This document shows positions 9,926 through 19,482 of a stretch of 64,000 bases of DNA, in pieces; the stretch's first letter is position 1; every line of letters begins with the position of its first letter. The stretch is from positions 1,178,001 through 1,242,000 of the forward strand of contig CP085629.1 in assembly GCA_024704175.1 (NCBI GenBank). The letters are read 5' to 3'. Source of the stretch: Paenibacillus sp. P25 (lineage in GTDB: Bacteria; Bacillota; Bacilli; Paenibacillales; NBRC-103111). The position numbers and the translations under genes were made by a program. Below the pieces are notes generated by a model. It was not told the origin of the DNA. It searched no databases and worked only from the letters and a program-made list of their open reading frames with translations.

Positions 9926-9978
9926 AAAACCCGATGGGGGTTTATCCTTTATAGGAGACGCCAATCGGGTTTTTGCTT
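9926..9978 (+). terminator. Rho-independent terminator
   Basis: AAAACCCGAT (9926-9935) pairs with ATCGGGTTTT (9964-9973), with a small inner hairpin TCCT/AGGA; a T-rich tract follows. Confidence 0.85.
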
Positions 9979-10005
9979 GTTTTTTACAGAAAGAAGGGAC
10001 ATCAT

Positions 10006-11085
10006 TTGAAAAGACTGCTCGAAACGTTACTCGTCACCGGTCTGCGGCGGCTTCGTATTTATGCTTGCTGCATGTACCGCTTAGCTGGATGCTGGGGCCT
10101 CTTACCGCCGTCCTGCTCTGGCAGGGGATGGCGAAGCGCAAGCTGGAGTGGCCGGTCGGTTTCCGAAACGCCGGACTTCTGCTGCTCGGCTATAATATGG
10201 GCTTGTCCTTCACCTCGGAGAGTGCCCGGCAGATCGTCCAGCAGCTGCCGTCAATGCTGACCGCCACGGTGCTCACGGTCGGCTTCAGCATGGCGGTAGC
10301 TTACGGGTTAAGCCGCCGCACCGGCATCAGCCTGCCGAGCAGCATGATCGGTAATATCCCGGGAGGCCTGTCGCAAATGGTGGTGCTCAGCGAGGAAATC
10401 GAAGGCGCCGACCGGACGATTGTGGCCTTCATGCAGACGATCCGGTCGCTGTCCGTTATCTTCATCGTACCGTTCCTCGCCGTACACGGACTGGCCGATG
10501 CCCCCGGCGCAGGCGGCGGTGTCTTGCCGCAAGCGCCCGCCCCGGCCGCTGCGCCGGTCTGGCTTATCAGTCGCCGCCGGTGCAGCCGTGCTCGCGGCGA
10601 CTCTGCTGTCGGTCCGGCTGAAGTTGCCGACGCCGTGGTTCCTTGGGCCGATCATAGCCTCGGCCCTGTTCACGGCCGCCGGCTCAGCGCCGCCGCATCT
10701 GCCGCAGCTGCTCGTCCTCGCAGCGCAGTGGAGCCTCGGCATCTATCTCGGCCTCGGCATCAAAACGAGCGCGCTCGGCGGTTGGCGCCGGTCGCTTCCA
10801 TACTCGCTCGGCGGCGGCCTCGCGATCGTTGCGTTTTCGCTGGCGATCTCCTATGCGTTCAGCAAGCTTCACCCGATCAGCGTCTTCACCGCATTTCTCG
10901 CCACGTCGCCCGGCGGCATGACCGAGATGGGCGTCACGGCCAGCGTCGTGCATGCCGATGTCTCACTAGTAGTGGCGTATCAGATGTTCCGGATTTTGTT
11001 CATCCTGTTCATCGTGCCCTACGTGCTCCGCTGGAGCTTCCGCCACCTGGTGAAAGCCCCGGGAAGCGGTACGGGAAGCCCGTAG
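10006..11085 (+). CDS. AbrB-family integral membrane protein (PF05145 type, frame breaks)
   Basis: Membrane protein with two homologous halves, each with several spans and a glycine-rich loop: IGNIPGGLSQMVVLSEE in the first and TSPGGMTEMGVTASVVH in the second, the signature of the AbrB-duplication family once called putative ammonia monooxygenase. The function is not firmly known. The start is TTG at 10006 (MKRLLETLLVTG) behind AGAAGGG. The frame breaks twice between 10040 and 10068 and once near 10565; joined, it gives about 360 residues, the normal size. Confidence 0.8.
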
Positions 11086-11111
11086 GAGCCGGCCCGTGCC
11101 CTATTCGCATA

Positions 11112-11176
11112 ACAAAAAATCGGCCGAATCGGATCCTTCGCGCCAGTAGGGCAGAGGAGGGATCGATTCGGCCGAT
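11112..11176 (-). terminator. Terminator of tagO (acts on the minus strand)
   Basis: A perfect 13-bp inverted repeat, ATCGGCCGAATCG at 11119-11131 and its complement at 11164-11176. The T run (ATTTTTTG) follows it only on the minus strand, so it ends tagO; on the plus strand it lacks a T run. Confidence 0.85.
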
Positions 11177-11197
11177 CTCTCTAGCATGTAATAAACA

Positions 11198-12205
11198 TTA
11201 TACTTTTAATAAGAGCAAAATAATCGAAGCCAGCCCGAAGCAGGTGTTGATCAAATAAAGGAAAAGCACGACCTGCTTGGGATTCAGGCCGCTCTTGAGC
11301 AGCCGGTAATGCGCTTGTGTCGCGTCCGCCTGATAAATCGGCTTGCCGTTCAGCATCCGTTTGAACACGACGAACAGGTTATCGAAGATCGGTACGCCGA
11401 GCGCGAGGATCGGAATGAGCAGCGACAGTACCGTGGCCTGCTTGAAAGCACCGTCCAGCGCAATGACGCCGAGCAGGAAGCCGAACAGCGTCGCTCCGGC
11501 GTCACCCATGAACACCTTGGCCGGCGGCTTGTTGTACCGCAGGTAGCCGATCGCAGCGCCGACCAGGATGATCGCCAGCATGGCCGAGTCGGACTGGCCT
11601 TTCGCCAGGGCGACGATGAACAGCGTGACCGCCGATATCGCGGACAATCCTCCGGCGAGTCCGTCCATACCGTCGGTGAAGTTGATGACGGTGGTCACGC
11701 CGAAGATCCAAGTGACCGTCAGGATGAACTGCAGCACATCCGGCAGAATATAGTCGGTTCCGGTGAACGGATTGTTGAACCCGTAGAACACGGTCCCCGA
11801 AGCGTACACGATGACCGCCGCGGCCAGCTGTACCAGCATTTTCGGCAGGGCCGGGAATTCCTTCCCGTGCGTCTTGTACCAGTCGTCGACCAGGCCGATG
11901 ACCAGAATCAGCAGGGAGCCGCCCAAGATGCCGGCCGTCTGCTTCCATTCGTTATGCACGAACAGGAGGTAAGCCAGGACGAAGGCTGCGAAGATCGCAA
12001 GGCCGGCCGTCAGCGGGATGGGCTCCCGGTGTATTTTTCGTTCGACATTTTCCTTGGGCTTGTCCACAAAATCGATACGGAATGCCAGCTTCCGCAGGGG
12101 AGGTATTAATAAGAGCACGACGAGAAACGACAGCAGAAACGCCGCAAAGTACAGAATAAGAATCCCTCCAAAAATCGCCAAAAAAGAGGCTTTATCTTCA
12201 ATCAT
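11198..12205 (-). CDS. tagO: Undecaprenyl-phosphate GlcNAc-1-phosphate transferase
   Basis: Polytopic membrane enzyme that starts wall teichoic acid or related glycopolymer synthesis by placing GlcNAc-1-phosphate on undecaprenyl phosphate. Motifs of the MraY/WecA family are all present: VDKPKENVERKIHREPIP, GLVDDWYK, NFTDGMDGLAGG (catalytic aspartates), FMGDAGATLFGF and HYRLLKSG near the C-terminus. About 335 residues from the ATG at 12205, but a near-consensus -10 box overlaps that ATG, so translation may begin further in, near 12157-12154 behind GGAGGG. Confidence 0.93.
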   Translation of the reverse strand: MIEDKASFLAIFGGILILYFAAFLLSFLVVLLLIPPLRKLAFRIDFVDKPKENVERKIHREPIPLTAGLAIFAAFVLAYLLFVHNEWKQTAGILGGSLLILVIGLVDDWYKTHGKEFPALPKMLVQLAAAVIVYASGTVFYGFNNPFTGTDYILPDVLQFILTVTWIFGVTTVINFTDGMDGLAGGLSAISAVTLFIVALAKGQSDSAMLAIILVGAAIGYLRYNKPPAKVFMGDAGATLFGFLLGVIALDGAFKQATVLSLLIPILALGVPIFDNLFVVFKRMLNGKPIYQADATQAHYRLLKSGLNPKQVVLFLYLINTCFGLASIILLLLKV

Positions 12206-12231
12206 TATAGCATAATAGAGTAGAGTGACAA
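12204..12231 (-). promoter_or_regulatory. Vegetative promoter of tagO
   Basis: On the minus strand TTGTCA and TATAAT are 16 bases apart. The -10 overlaps the first possible ATG (12205-12203), so the transcript would begin inside the annotated frame. Confidence 0.65.
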
Positions 12232-12276
12232 GACAAGTCAGTAGGTTATTACCCGCCCGTCAGCTTCGGCAAACCG

Positions 12277-13125
12277 CTACCTGTTCAGCTTGCGGAATTC
12301 GAGCGGCGTATGCTTTGTCAGCTTCTTGAACATGCGCCCGAAATGGGCGATATTCTCGAAACCGACCGCTTCGGCGATGCCGATAATTTTCATATCGGTT
12401 TCCTTCAGCGACCGCTGGGCCTCTTTGATCCGGGCCGTATTGACATATTCAATGAAAGTAAATCCCGTCACTTCCTTGAAGGCACGGCTCAAATAATAGG
12501 GGCTCATGTAAAAGCGTTCCGACAGGCCGGCCAGCGTCATCGGCTCGTGAAACCGTCCGTTGATGTACTGAACGATCTCGGAAATTTTTTTGTGCAGCGG
12601 ACTCGCATGCTCGAAGGCGGCCGTATCGCTTCGTTCGGCGCAGCGGCCGGCGAAGAGCAGCGACTCCATAAGAAGAAGCTTCACATACGTCTCATACCCG
12701 GTCGGCTCGCTCGCTCAGCTCTTTGGCCAGCTTGTTCATAATCGACTGAACGAAGGTCTGCTCCTGCAGCTTAAGACGGAATACATGGGAAGGATGCTGG
12801 AACGCCGCATACAGCGAAGGGCTGTACAGCGGATGGTCCTTGCCGAGGAACCGGTCGCTGAAATTGATGACGATCCGTTCATGGCCCGGCTCTCCGACAT
12901 CGGAGGTCTTATGCACATCCTGTTTATTGATGAACACAAGATCCCCGCGGAGATTAAATAGGAGCGGTCTTTTATAAAGTATGCCCTCTGTCCGGCCAAT
13001 AAGTAATAAATTTCATAAGTGCCGTGAAAATGGTTCGTCCGCTCGAACGGATCCGTCCGCTTCACATGCTGAATATAAAAGTCGTCTTCCTCCGCCCCGT
13101 AATTCAGCGCCACCGTTTCACTCAT
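12277..13125 (-). CDS. AraC-family regulator with cupin domain (two frame breaks)
   Basis: Paralogue of the regulator at 7620-8492. The start ATG at 13125 has AAGAAGGT upstream. The N-terminal sensing domain contains HFHGTYEIYYLLAGQRAYF; the C-terminal helix-turn-helix pair contains MTLAGLSERFYMSPYYLSR and IIGIAEAVGFENIAHFGRMF. The frame breaks at the C run 12943-12946 (one base short) and near 12700; joined, about 283 residues. It is divergent from the uxaE-type gene, its likely target. Confidence 0.83.
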
Positions 13126-13301
13126 CCAAGGACCTTCTTTCCTGCTTATGCATAGTTCGTTTAACATTCTAACAGAAAACAAACCGTATGGATAGCAAAA
13201 TACGCATAGGATAGATGGAAAAACAGCAAGATTTGTGGAGAAAGTAAACGTATTTTGCGATATGATGAGGATGTACAACGAAACCGAGGAGGTCCAAATT
13301 C

Positions 13302-14803
13302 ATGGGCAAGTTCCAAGCAGTAATCGAAGCTCTGGCCGCAGGCGGCACGCAAATCAGCGGCGGCGGAGACGTTAAAGTGTATGCGCAATCATTAGCACAA
13401 TCCGGGAGCACCAAGCTCATCATGGTCAAGGATGTCCCGAACCATACGAAATATATTTTGGCTGTCGGCGAAGGCGAGCTGTATGACGCCCTTCAGGGCC
13501 AAGTGGAGGACGGGGCCAAGCTGTGCACGCTGACCCACGAGAACCGTCTCGTGTTGAACCGTTACTTTGACTATACCGTACCGCGCGCGTTCGGCACGCA
13601 AATCGCGACCATCGGTCTCGGCGACCGTCTGGGTCTTGCTTCCCCGGTCATATCAAAACCGTGAAAGGCCGCGATGTCCGTCCGATTCTGGCGCAGCAGT
13701 CGATCCGCGAGCTAAACCTGACAGGCCGCGATTACAAGCAGGTCGTCGATGCGGCATGCTTCGCCGTATTCCAGGAAGGCTATAAAGACGGCTTCGGCGC
13801 CGACGGCGACCACTTGAAAGTGGAAGCGGACATCGAGATGGCGCTGGATCTGGGCTTCACGATGCTGACGCTCGACTGCTCGGAGAAAATCGACAACACC
13901 GTCGAGGGCACCTCGGAAGCCGAGCAGGAGGCGAAATACGCGAAACTGCCGGAATCCGTACGCGACCATTACGAATCCCGTTATTTGAACCAATCGTTCC
14001 AAGCGGCAGGTACTACGATTACCTTCGACCGTCCGACGCTGATCAAGAACGTGCTGATTTATGCCGCGGCGATCGATTTCATGGAACATATTTACGACAC
14101 GTACATCAAGAATGCCGGCCGCGCGATCGATTTCGAGATTTCGATCGACGAGACCGCGACGCCGACGGCGCCGGAATCGCATTTCTTCGTGGCGAAGGAG
14201 CTGTACAGCCGGGGACTTACGATCTACAGCATGGCGCCGCGCTTCTGCGGCGAGTTCCAGAAGGGGATCGACTATATCGGCGATCTCGAGCAGTTCGAGA
14301 AAGAGCTGGTCATCCACGCAGGCCTGGCCGACGATTTCGGCTACAAGCTCAGCATCCACTCTGGCAGCGACAAGTTCAGCGTATTCCCGGTGATCGGCAA
14401 GTACACCAAAGGCCGTTTCCATGTGAAAACCGCCGGAACGAACTGGCTCGAAGCCGTCCGCACGGTGGCCAAGGTGAATCCTTCCCTCTACCGTAAAATG
14501 CACCAGTACGCGCTGGATCATTTTGAAGAAGCGACGGCTTACTACCATGTTTCTACGGACTTGAGCAAAGTTGCGCCGCTCGATCAAGTAGCCGACGCCG
14601 ATTTGGCGGATACGTACATGAACGAGGACAATGCCCGCCAGCTGATCCATATCACGTACGGTATTCTGCTGCAGGCGAAGGACGATCAAGGCCGTTCGCT
14701 GTTCAAGGACGAGTTCTACCGTACGCTGAGCGAGCAAGAGGAAGCTTACGAGCAATCGCTGATCTCGCACATCGGCAAACATCTGGATTTGCTTGGCAAA
14801 TAA
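13302..14803 (+). CDS. uxaE: Tagaturonate/fructuronate epimerase family protein (one frame break)
   Basis: Matches the UxaE family, which interconverts D-tagaturonate and D-fructuronate in hexuronate catabolism. About 500 residues joined; recognisable are TIGLGDRLGLASPGHIKT, QQSIREL, FQEGYKDGFGADGDHLK and the late YKLSIHSGSDKFSVFPVIG. GAGGAGG precedes the ATG. The single break is in the C run 13642-13645 (GCTTCCCCGGTC needs a fifth C), which restores the conserved PGHIKTVKG. Control by the divergent AraC regulator is likely. Family assignment is from memory of conserved blocks. Confidence 0.78.
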
Positions 14804-14810
14804 TAAAAGT

Positions 14811-14844
14811 AAAAAATCGGGGGCCGCGGGCTCCCGATTTTTTT
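14811..14844. terminator. Bidirectional terminator
   Basis: AAAAAATCGGG with complementary CCCGATTTTTT between the converging uxaE and permease genes; A and T runs on both sides let it work in both directions. Confidence 0.9.
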
Positions 14845-14846
14845 AC

Positions 14847-16262
14847 TTATATTTCGTTATGAGGTTCCTCTGCCATATCGAGTCTGAGCGGAGCGTTCAT
14901 TCCCGGGTTCTTTACCCGCCGGGTCGATGCGTAGTAGATCCAGCCGATGAATAAGTAACCGATAAACAAGTAAGGGAACAGATTATATGGATCTGCGGGT
15001 ACCGGATAGAAGTCGCCGATGAGAGGTATGGCCATAAAAGCGATACCGCCCAGCCCGGAGGCAACGTGATACCATTTGGCTGCTCCGGAACTTATCATGA
15101 AGATCGGCGCGGCGATAGAGATCAGAATGTAACCGAGCAGAAAGCCGTATGTGGCGATCGTACCCAAATAGCCGTATGCATCCAGCGGAGGTCGGGTGAT
15201 CAAAATCGCAGGGACGATGAAGTTGAGAATGGATGAAATCGTAACGGCGACGTGCGGAGTTTGGTTGCGGGTGTGCGCCGAGGCGATCGCATCATGGAAA
15301 ATACGGTCCTGGCTCATCGAGTACATCACACGGGAGGCTGCGTTGACGGACGCCAGCGAACAGGAGAAGAAGCTGATGACGGCACCGAACTCGATGACCG
15401 GTATGAACCACTTCATGCCGTAAGCGGCGGCCAGCTCGTCGAGCGGTTCGCTGCTGCCTTGAAGAGCCTCCAGCCCGCCCTTGAAGCCAACTACTTCGAT
15501 GTAGGACATGACCGCGAAAAAGGTTCCCACTGCCAGCGTGCTGATAATGACGGCCTGCGGAATCGTCCGGTGCGGGTTACGGGATTCGGTGCCGAGCGTC
15601 GCGGCGCTTTCGAAGCCGACGTAGGAAAATACGCCGAGAACCATGGCTGTTTGTATTCCGGCAAAGGTGACCCCTTGCAGAGACAGCTGCATTTTGTCGA
15701 ACGGGATCCCTTCGTTTATTAACACGACGAGACCGAGTACTGCAATTAAGCCGACCGACGCGATTTCCAAAATAAGCGCAAGGATGGAGGATAAGCGGAT
15801 ATCCCGATAGGCGAGAAGCCAAATCAGCGCAGCACCTACGGCATAAAATAACAAATGCGGAATATTTAGTCCGACATGCTCGAACAGCAAATGCCCGAAT
15901 ATGCCCATTCCGATCAAGGTTGCCATGGCTGTAAACAAATAAGCGAGAATAAGTCCCCAGCCGGTCAGAAAGCCGGAGGTCGCTCCGAGGCTTTTTGTTA
16001 CATAAGTGTACAGGGCGCCCGATGTGGCGTATTTTCGTGAGAATAAGGAAATGTTCAATCCGACCAGCAGCAAACCGATCGTAACGATCAAATACGTAAG
16101 CCATGTTCCGTTGCCGGCGCTCGCTGTAATCAGCGGAATGGTCAATGCGGGTGTGACCGTAGGTGCAATATTGGCGATCGACTGCGCTATCGTATCGGTG
16201 AACGACAAATAATTTTGGCGCAGGCCTGTTTGCGCAGTAACATCCTTCTCCACAAGATTCAT
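14847..16262 (-). CDS. APC-family amino acid/amine permease
   Basis: Membrane transporter of 471 residues with about twelve spans, APC superfamily: SFTDTIAQSIANIAPTVTPA at the N-terminus, KSLGATSGFLTGWG, and FSYVGFESAATLGTESRNP, the usual signature of the family. ATG at 16262 is chosen because AGGAGG lies nine bases away; earlier in-frame starts lack a site. It follows the copper amine oxidase gene by 108 bases on the same strand, so it probably imports the amine that the oxidase consumes. A basic-amine or aromatic-amine substrate is an inference. Confidence 0.85.
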   Translation of the reverse strand: MNLVEKDVTAQTGLRQNYLSFTDTIAQSIANIAPTVTPALTIPLITASAGNGTWLTYLIVTIGLLLVGLNISLFSRKYATSGALYTYVTKSLGATSGFLTGWGLILAYLFTAMATLIGMGIFGHLLFEHVGLNIPHLLFYAVGAALIWLLAYRDIRLSSILALILEIASVGLIAVLGLVVLINEGIPFDKMQLSLQGVTFAGIQTAMVLGVFSYVGFESAATLGTESRNPHRTIPQAVIISTLAVGTFFAVMSYIEVVGFKGGLEALQGSSEPLDELAAAYGMKWFIPVIEFGAVISFFSCSLASVNAASRVMYSMSQDRIFHDAIASAHTRNQTPHVAVTISSILNFIVPAILITRPPLDAYGYLGTIATYGFLLGYILISIAAPIFMISSGAAKWYHVASGLGGIAFMAIPLIGDFYPVPADPYNLFPYLFIGYLFIGWIYYASTRRVKNPGMNAPLRLDMAEEPHNEI

Positions 16263-16370
16263 GGTTATCATCCTCCTAATAGTAAATGCGAGCCGCGCTA
16301 AGACGATCGTCTTACGCGGTTTGCGGACGGATGCCGGGTAGAAGGTCAGCTGAATGAATGGGAACAAGGT

Positions 16371-18327
16371 TTAGTTCGAATGGCAAGCCGAAGCAGCGGT
16401 GCTGCATTTCGATTTGGTCGGGGGAACGTCAAGTGCGGGATTACGGTCGAAAAAGCCGGAGGGTTTCAGCGAAAAGCCGATGTAGGCGGTCGGCATGACA
16501 GGCCAATCCTCGGGCCGCGGAATATGATGATGGCCCATCGTGTACCAGACGACGATGTCCGTGTTGGAGACGGAGCGGTCGGCTTCCGTCCAAGCGGCGA
16601 TCCCGTCTCCTCCGGGATGCTGATTCGGGTAGTTGCCGCCCGCATGCCTTTCATCCGGAGTGTACGGAGTCACCCACAAATGATTGTCGATGAACCCGGC
16701 CCGTTTCATAAGGCTGGATTCGCGATCCGCGAACGGCAAACAGTTCTCGCCGGTCATCAGCTTGTAGCCGACGGAGCCTCCAAGCTCATTTTTCACATTG
16801 TCATTTACGAATTTCCAGTAACGGGCAGACGGAATATCGAGCCGCCTTCGCGCTTCCTTCTCGGAGGCAAGTAGTGTCGATTCGGCATAGAAGGCGTTGC
16901 CGTGCGGGTTGTCCTCGTTCCTAGGCGGAGCGACCGTGTTCACTTCGTAAACGGAGTTGTTCGTGCCGTCGATTTGCAGATCGAGACGAACGTTGAAGAA
17001 ATGCTGGTGGTTCGGGGCATACAGGTTGGGACCGATCATCGTGCCGTATTTGGGCGGGTTGCCGGAATCGGCGCCGCCGGTGGACAGGATCCCCGTCAGC
17101 TTGACCTCGAACGAAATGGTACCGTCCTGATAAAAATACCAGAAGAAGCCGTATTCGTAATTGGCGACCGTCGATATGGAGGAGATAACGAGCCTTCGGG
17201 ACCGCCTTACCTCGACGTCGTTCGTGCGCCAGTCGGTATGCTTCCAGAGAATGCCGAAATCTTCTTCATGCAGGCATATGGCGTTTTTGATTTTGGCGAG
17301 CTCGCCCCGGCTGTTCGTCATCATCGCGTCGAAATACTGTATGTAGCCGACGCAGTCGCAGCCGTATTCCAAGCTGTTGGCGAGGGTGCCTATACCGTAT
17401 TCGCCGGCGTCGAATGCATTTTTGGTATATTGGGTCGGGCCCGGATCGCCGTAGGGGACGACCATTTCTGAAAGCGAAGCGCGGTACAGAATCGGCCGCT
17501 CACGGTCTTGATCCTTATAGCTGATCGTGTGCAGCACTAATCCTTCGCGGGGGTGAAGCTGAAGCGGAATTTCCATTTTTGCCAGCTGATTTGATGGCCG
17601 CTCACGGTAAAGCTCGGCCCTTCGGGCTGCGTGATGGACAGCGGTTTTAGATCGGTTCGCAGCGGACCGACGCGTTCGGCATCGTAGTTGAAATCTTGAT
17701 ACGCATAAGGAGTGACGCCGTAATCCTCGACTCGGATCACCTCCATCTTGTTCAAGTCGACGACGGCGATCACCCCTTCGATCGGGTGGGCGTATCCGTT
17801 ATCGGACGGATCGCTGCGCACCCATGACAGTGTCCGGGACAAGCGGACGGTGCTTTCCTCCTCGCCGCCGAAATGTCCGGATGACCAAGGGTCGACCATC
17901 ACAAGGCTGAGGTCGGTGATCCCCGCCGCGCAAGCACCGCCTGGAACTCGGGACTTGCTTTGACGGCCGCTTCGCATTCCTCGAATTCATCCAGCATAAT
18001 GTTCGGCTGAACACCGGGAATCAGTTTCCACGAAGCGACACGCTTTTCGGTAATGGATACGACGGACTCGTAACAGCCGCCATCTGAGTTATCGAGCAAA
18101 ATCATGAAGGCTTCGCGCGAGAAAGGCATTCCCGGCTCGAAGGACAGCACAAACGATTTGGGCGGCTCGTTCAGCGCGACGGATACAAAGCGCATGCAAG
18201 GCTGAAGCTCTTTCTCTTCCCGGACAATCGTGACGGCTTCAGCAATTTCCTCGGCGCTTAACGGTTCAAGCGGGTGCAGGGAAGTCTGCTTCGGCCTGCG
18301 GTGGCAATTGGGGGCATCAATACTCAT
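16371..18327 (-). CDS. Copper-containing primary-amine oxidase (two frame breaks)
   Basis: Oxidises primary amines to aldehyde, ammonia and peroxide using copper and the self-made cofactor topaquinone. The motif ANYEYGF supplies the tyrosine that becomes topaquinone; the catalytic aspartate is in KNAFDAGEYGIG; copper histidines are in NHQHFFNVRLD and GHHHIPRPEDWPVMP. Breaks: C run 17921-17924 and G run 17549-17553, each one base short. Joined length about 650 residues, normal for the family. ATG 18327 has GGAGAGGAG eight bases upstream. Probably one unit with the downstream permease. Confidence 0.88.
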
Positions 18328-18353
18328 GGACATTCTCCTCTCCGATAATTAGT

Positions 18354-18368
18354 GTTAGTATATCTAAC
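18354..18368. promoter_or_regulatory. Palindromic operator candidate at the amine oxidase promoter
   Basis: GTTAG-TATAT-CTAAC, a perfect 5-bp inverted repeat 27 bases before the oxidase start. It overlaps a minus-strand TATACT that could be the -10; the -35 is poor. The AT-rich 18370-18650 stretch beyond shows no gene. Confidence 0.4.
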
Positions 18369-18659
18369 CCGATAATAACACTACAATCTCATAACGACAA
18401 TGGGATTTTGTAAAAATTATGAAAATTCTATTTATTTTGTGATTACATATTTCATAAAAGCAACTTACTGACATTTTTATTACATTAATATGACATCAAA
18501 AGTTATAAAAATGATATATAATCTAACGAAACGTTGAGGTCGTTCAAATGCTGATTCACGAATGATATACTAAAATCCGATTTGGATAAAACTTATTGAA
18601 AAAGTCGGAATTTCCAGTCTCTTTTAAAATGAAGAATCGCGAACGAATGTGTAATTTTG

Positions 18660-18709
18660 ATAAACAGAGAGAAATGTTTATTCCAAAATGAAATTATGTG
18701 AGATATAAT
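18660..18709 (+). promoter_or_regulatory. Promoter of the first CHR transporter, with inverted repeat
   Basis: TTCCAA (18681-18686) and a perfect TATAAT (18704-18709) with 17-base spacing, 43 bases before the start. ATAAACA (18660-18666) and TGTTTAT (18675-18681) form an inverted repeat on the -35 flank. From 18676 on, the sequence matches the promoter of the second CHR gene. Confidence 0.6.
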
Positions 18710-18752
18710 GAAGGACAAAGAGACTAATTTATGCCGGAGGGAGGGAGAAACC

Positions 18753-19395
18753 ATGTCTATAGGGAACAAGGTCAGACAGTCGCTGGACATTTTCTGGACC
18801 TTCTTCAAGATCGGTCCGTCCACCTTCGGAGGGGGCTACGCCATGATCCCTGTTATCGAAAGGGAAGTGGTGGGGAAGAGACAGTGGATCGGGGACGGCG
18901 AAATGGCAGACGTGCTTTCCATTGCCGGTTCGGCTCCGGGAGGGATCGGAGTGAACGCATCCGCATTTATCGGATACCGCATAGCCGGAATCGGCGGGCG
19001 CCGCGACCGTGCTAGGAATCACCATGCCGACGTTTCTTATTATTTTCGCGCTTAGTCTTACTTTTTCTCATTTTCAGCATAACCCCAAGATCATAGCTGC
19101 TCTAGAGGGGATTCACGGAGCCATTACCGCACTTATCATCATTGCGGCGTATAAGATGGGGAAATCGGCTATATTTGATAAAACGACGCTGCTCACGGCC
19201 CTCATATCGGTCGCACTTCTACTCGCCACCGGGATTCATCCGCTTCTCGTCATTGTAGCGGGATTATTCATCGGTATTCCTTTGGTCCAAGCCAAACGGA
19301 GGCTCGGACTTGCCTCTCCGACAGAGAAACCTGCGGGGAACGGAGATTCGGAGTCGTATAAATATGCGGATTATTTCATAGCCGAGGGGATATAA
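18753..19395 (+). CDS. chrA: CHR-family (ChrA-type) transporter, single domain (one frame break)
   Basis: Single-CHR-domain membrane protein, about 214 residues when joined. The hallmark FFKIGPSTFGGGYAMIPVIE is at residues 17-36, followed by GSAPGGIGVNASAFIGYRIAG. The frame breaks near 18998, where GGCGGGCGCC seems to lack two bases of a GC-rich tract. GGAGGGAGG precedes the ATG. Characterised members export chromate, often as paired halves; here the other half-like gene lies 7 kb away and carries nearly the same promoter. The physiological substrate is unknown. Confidence 0.82.
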
Positions 19396-19482
19396 AATAT
19401 TTCATCCGATTGTCTGTATGAGTCATCCTTGATAAGCTTAGTAGGACAGGCAATTCATAATGGGATGAGAGGAAGCGAACCA

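Noticed and set aside
11112-11176. Plus-strand terminator for the AbrB-type gene
   Set aside because: The hairpin is perfect, but no T run follows on the plus strand; its T run serves the minus strand (tagO).
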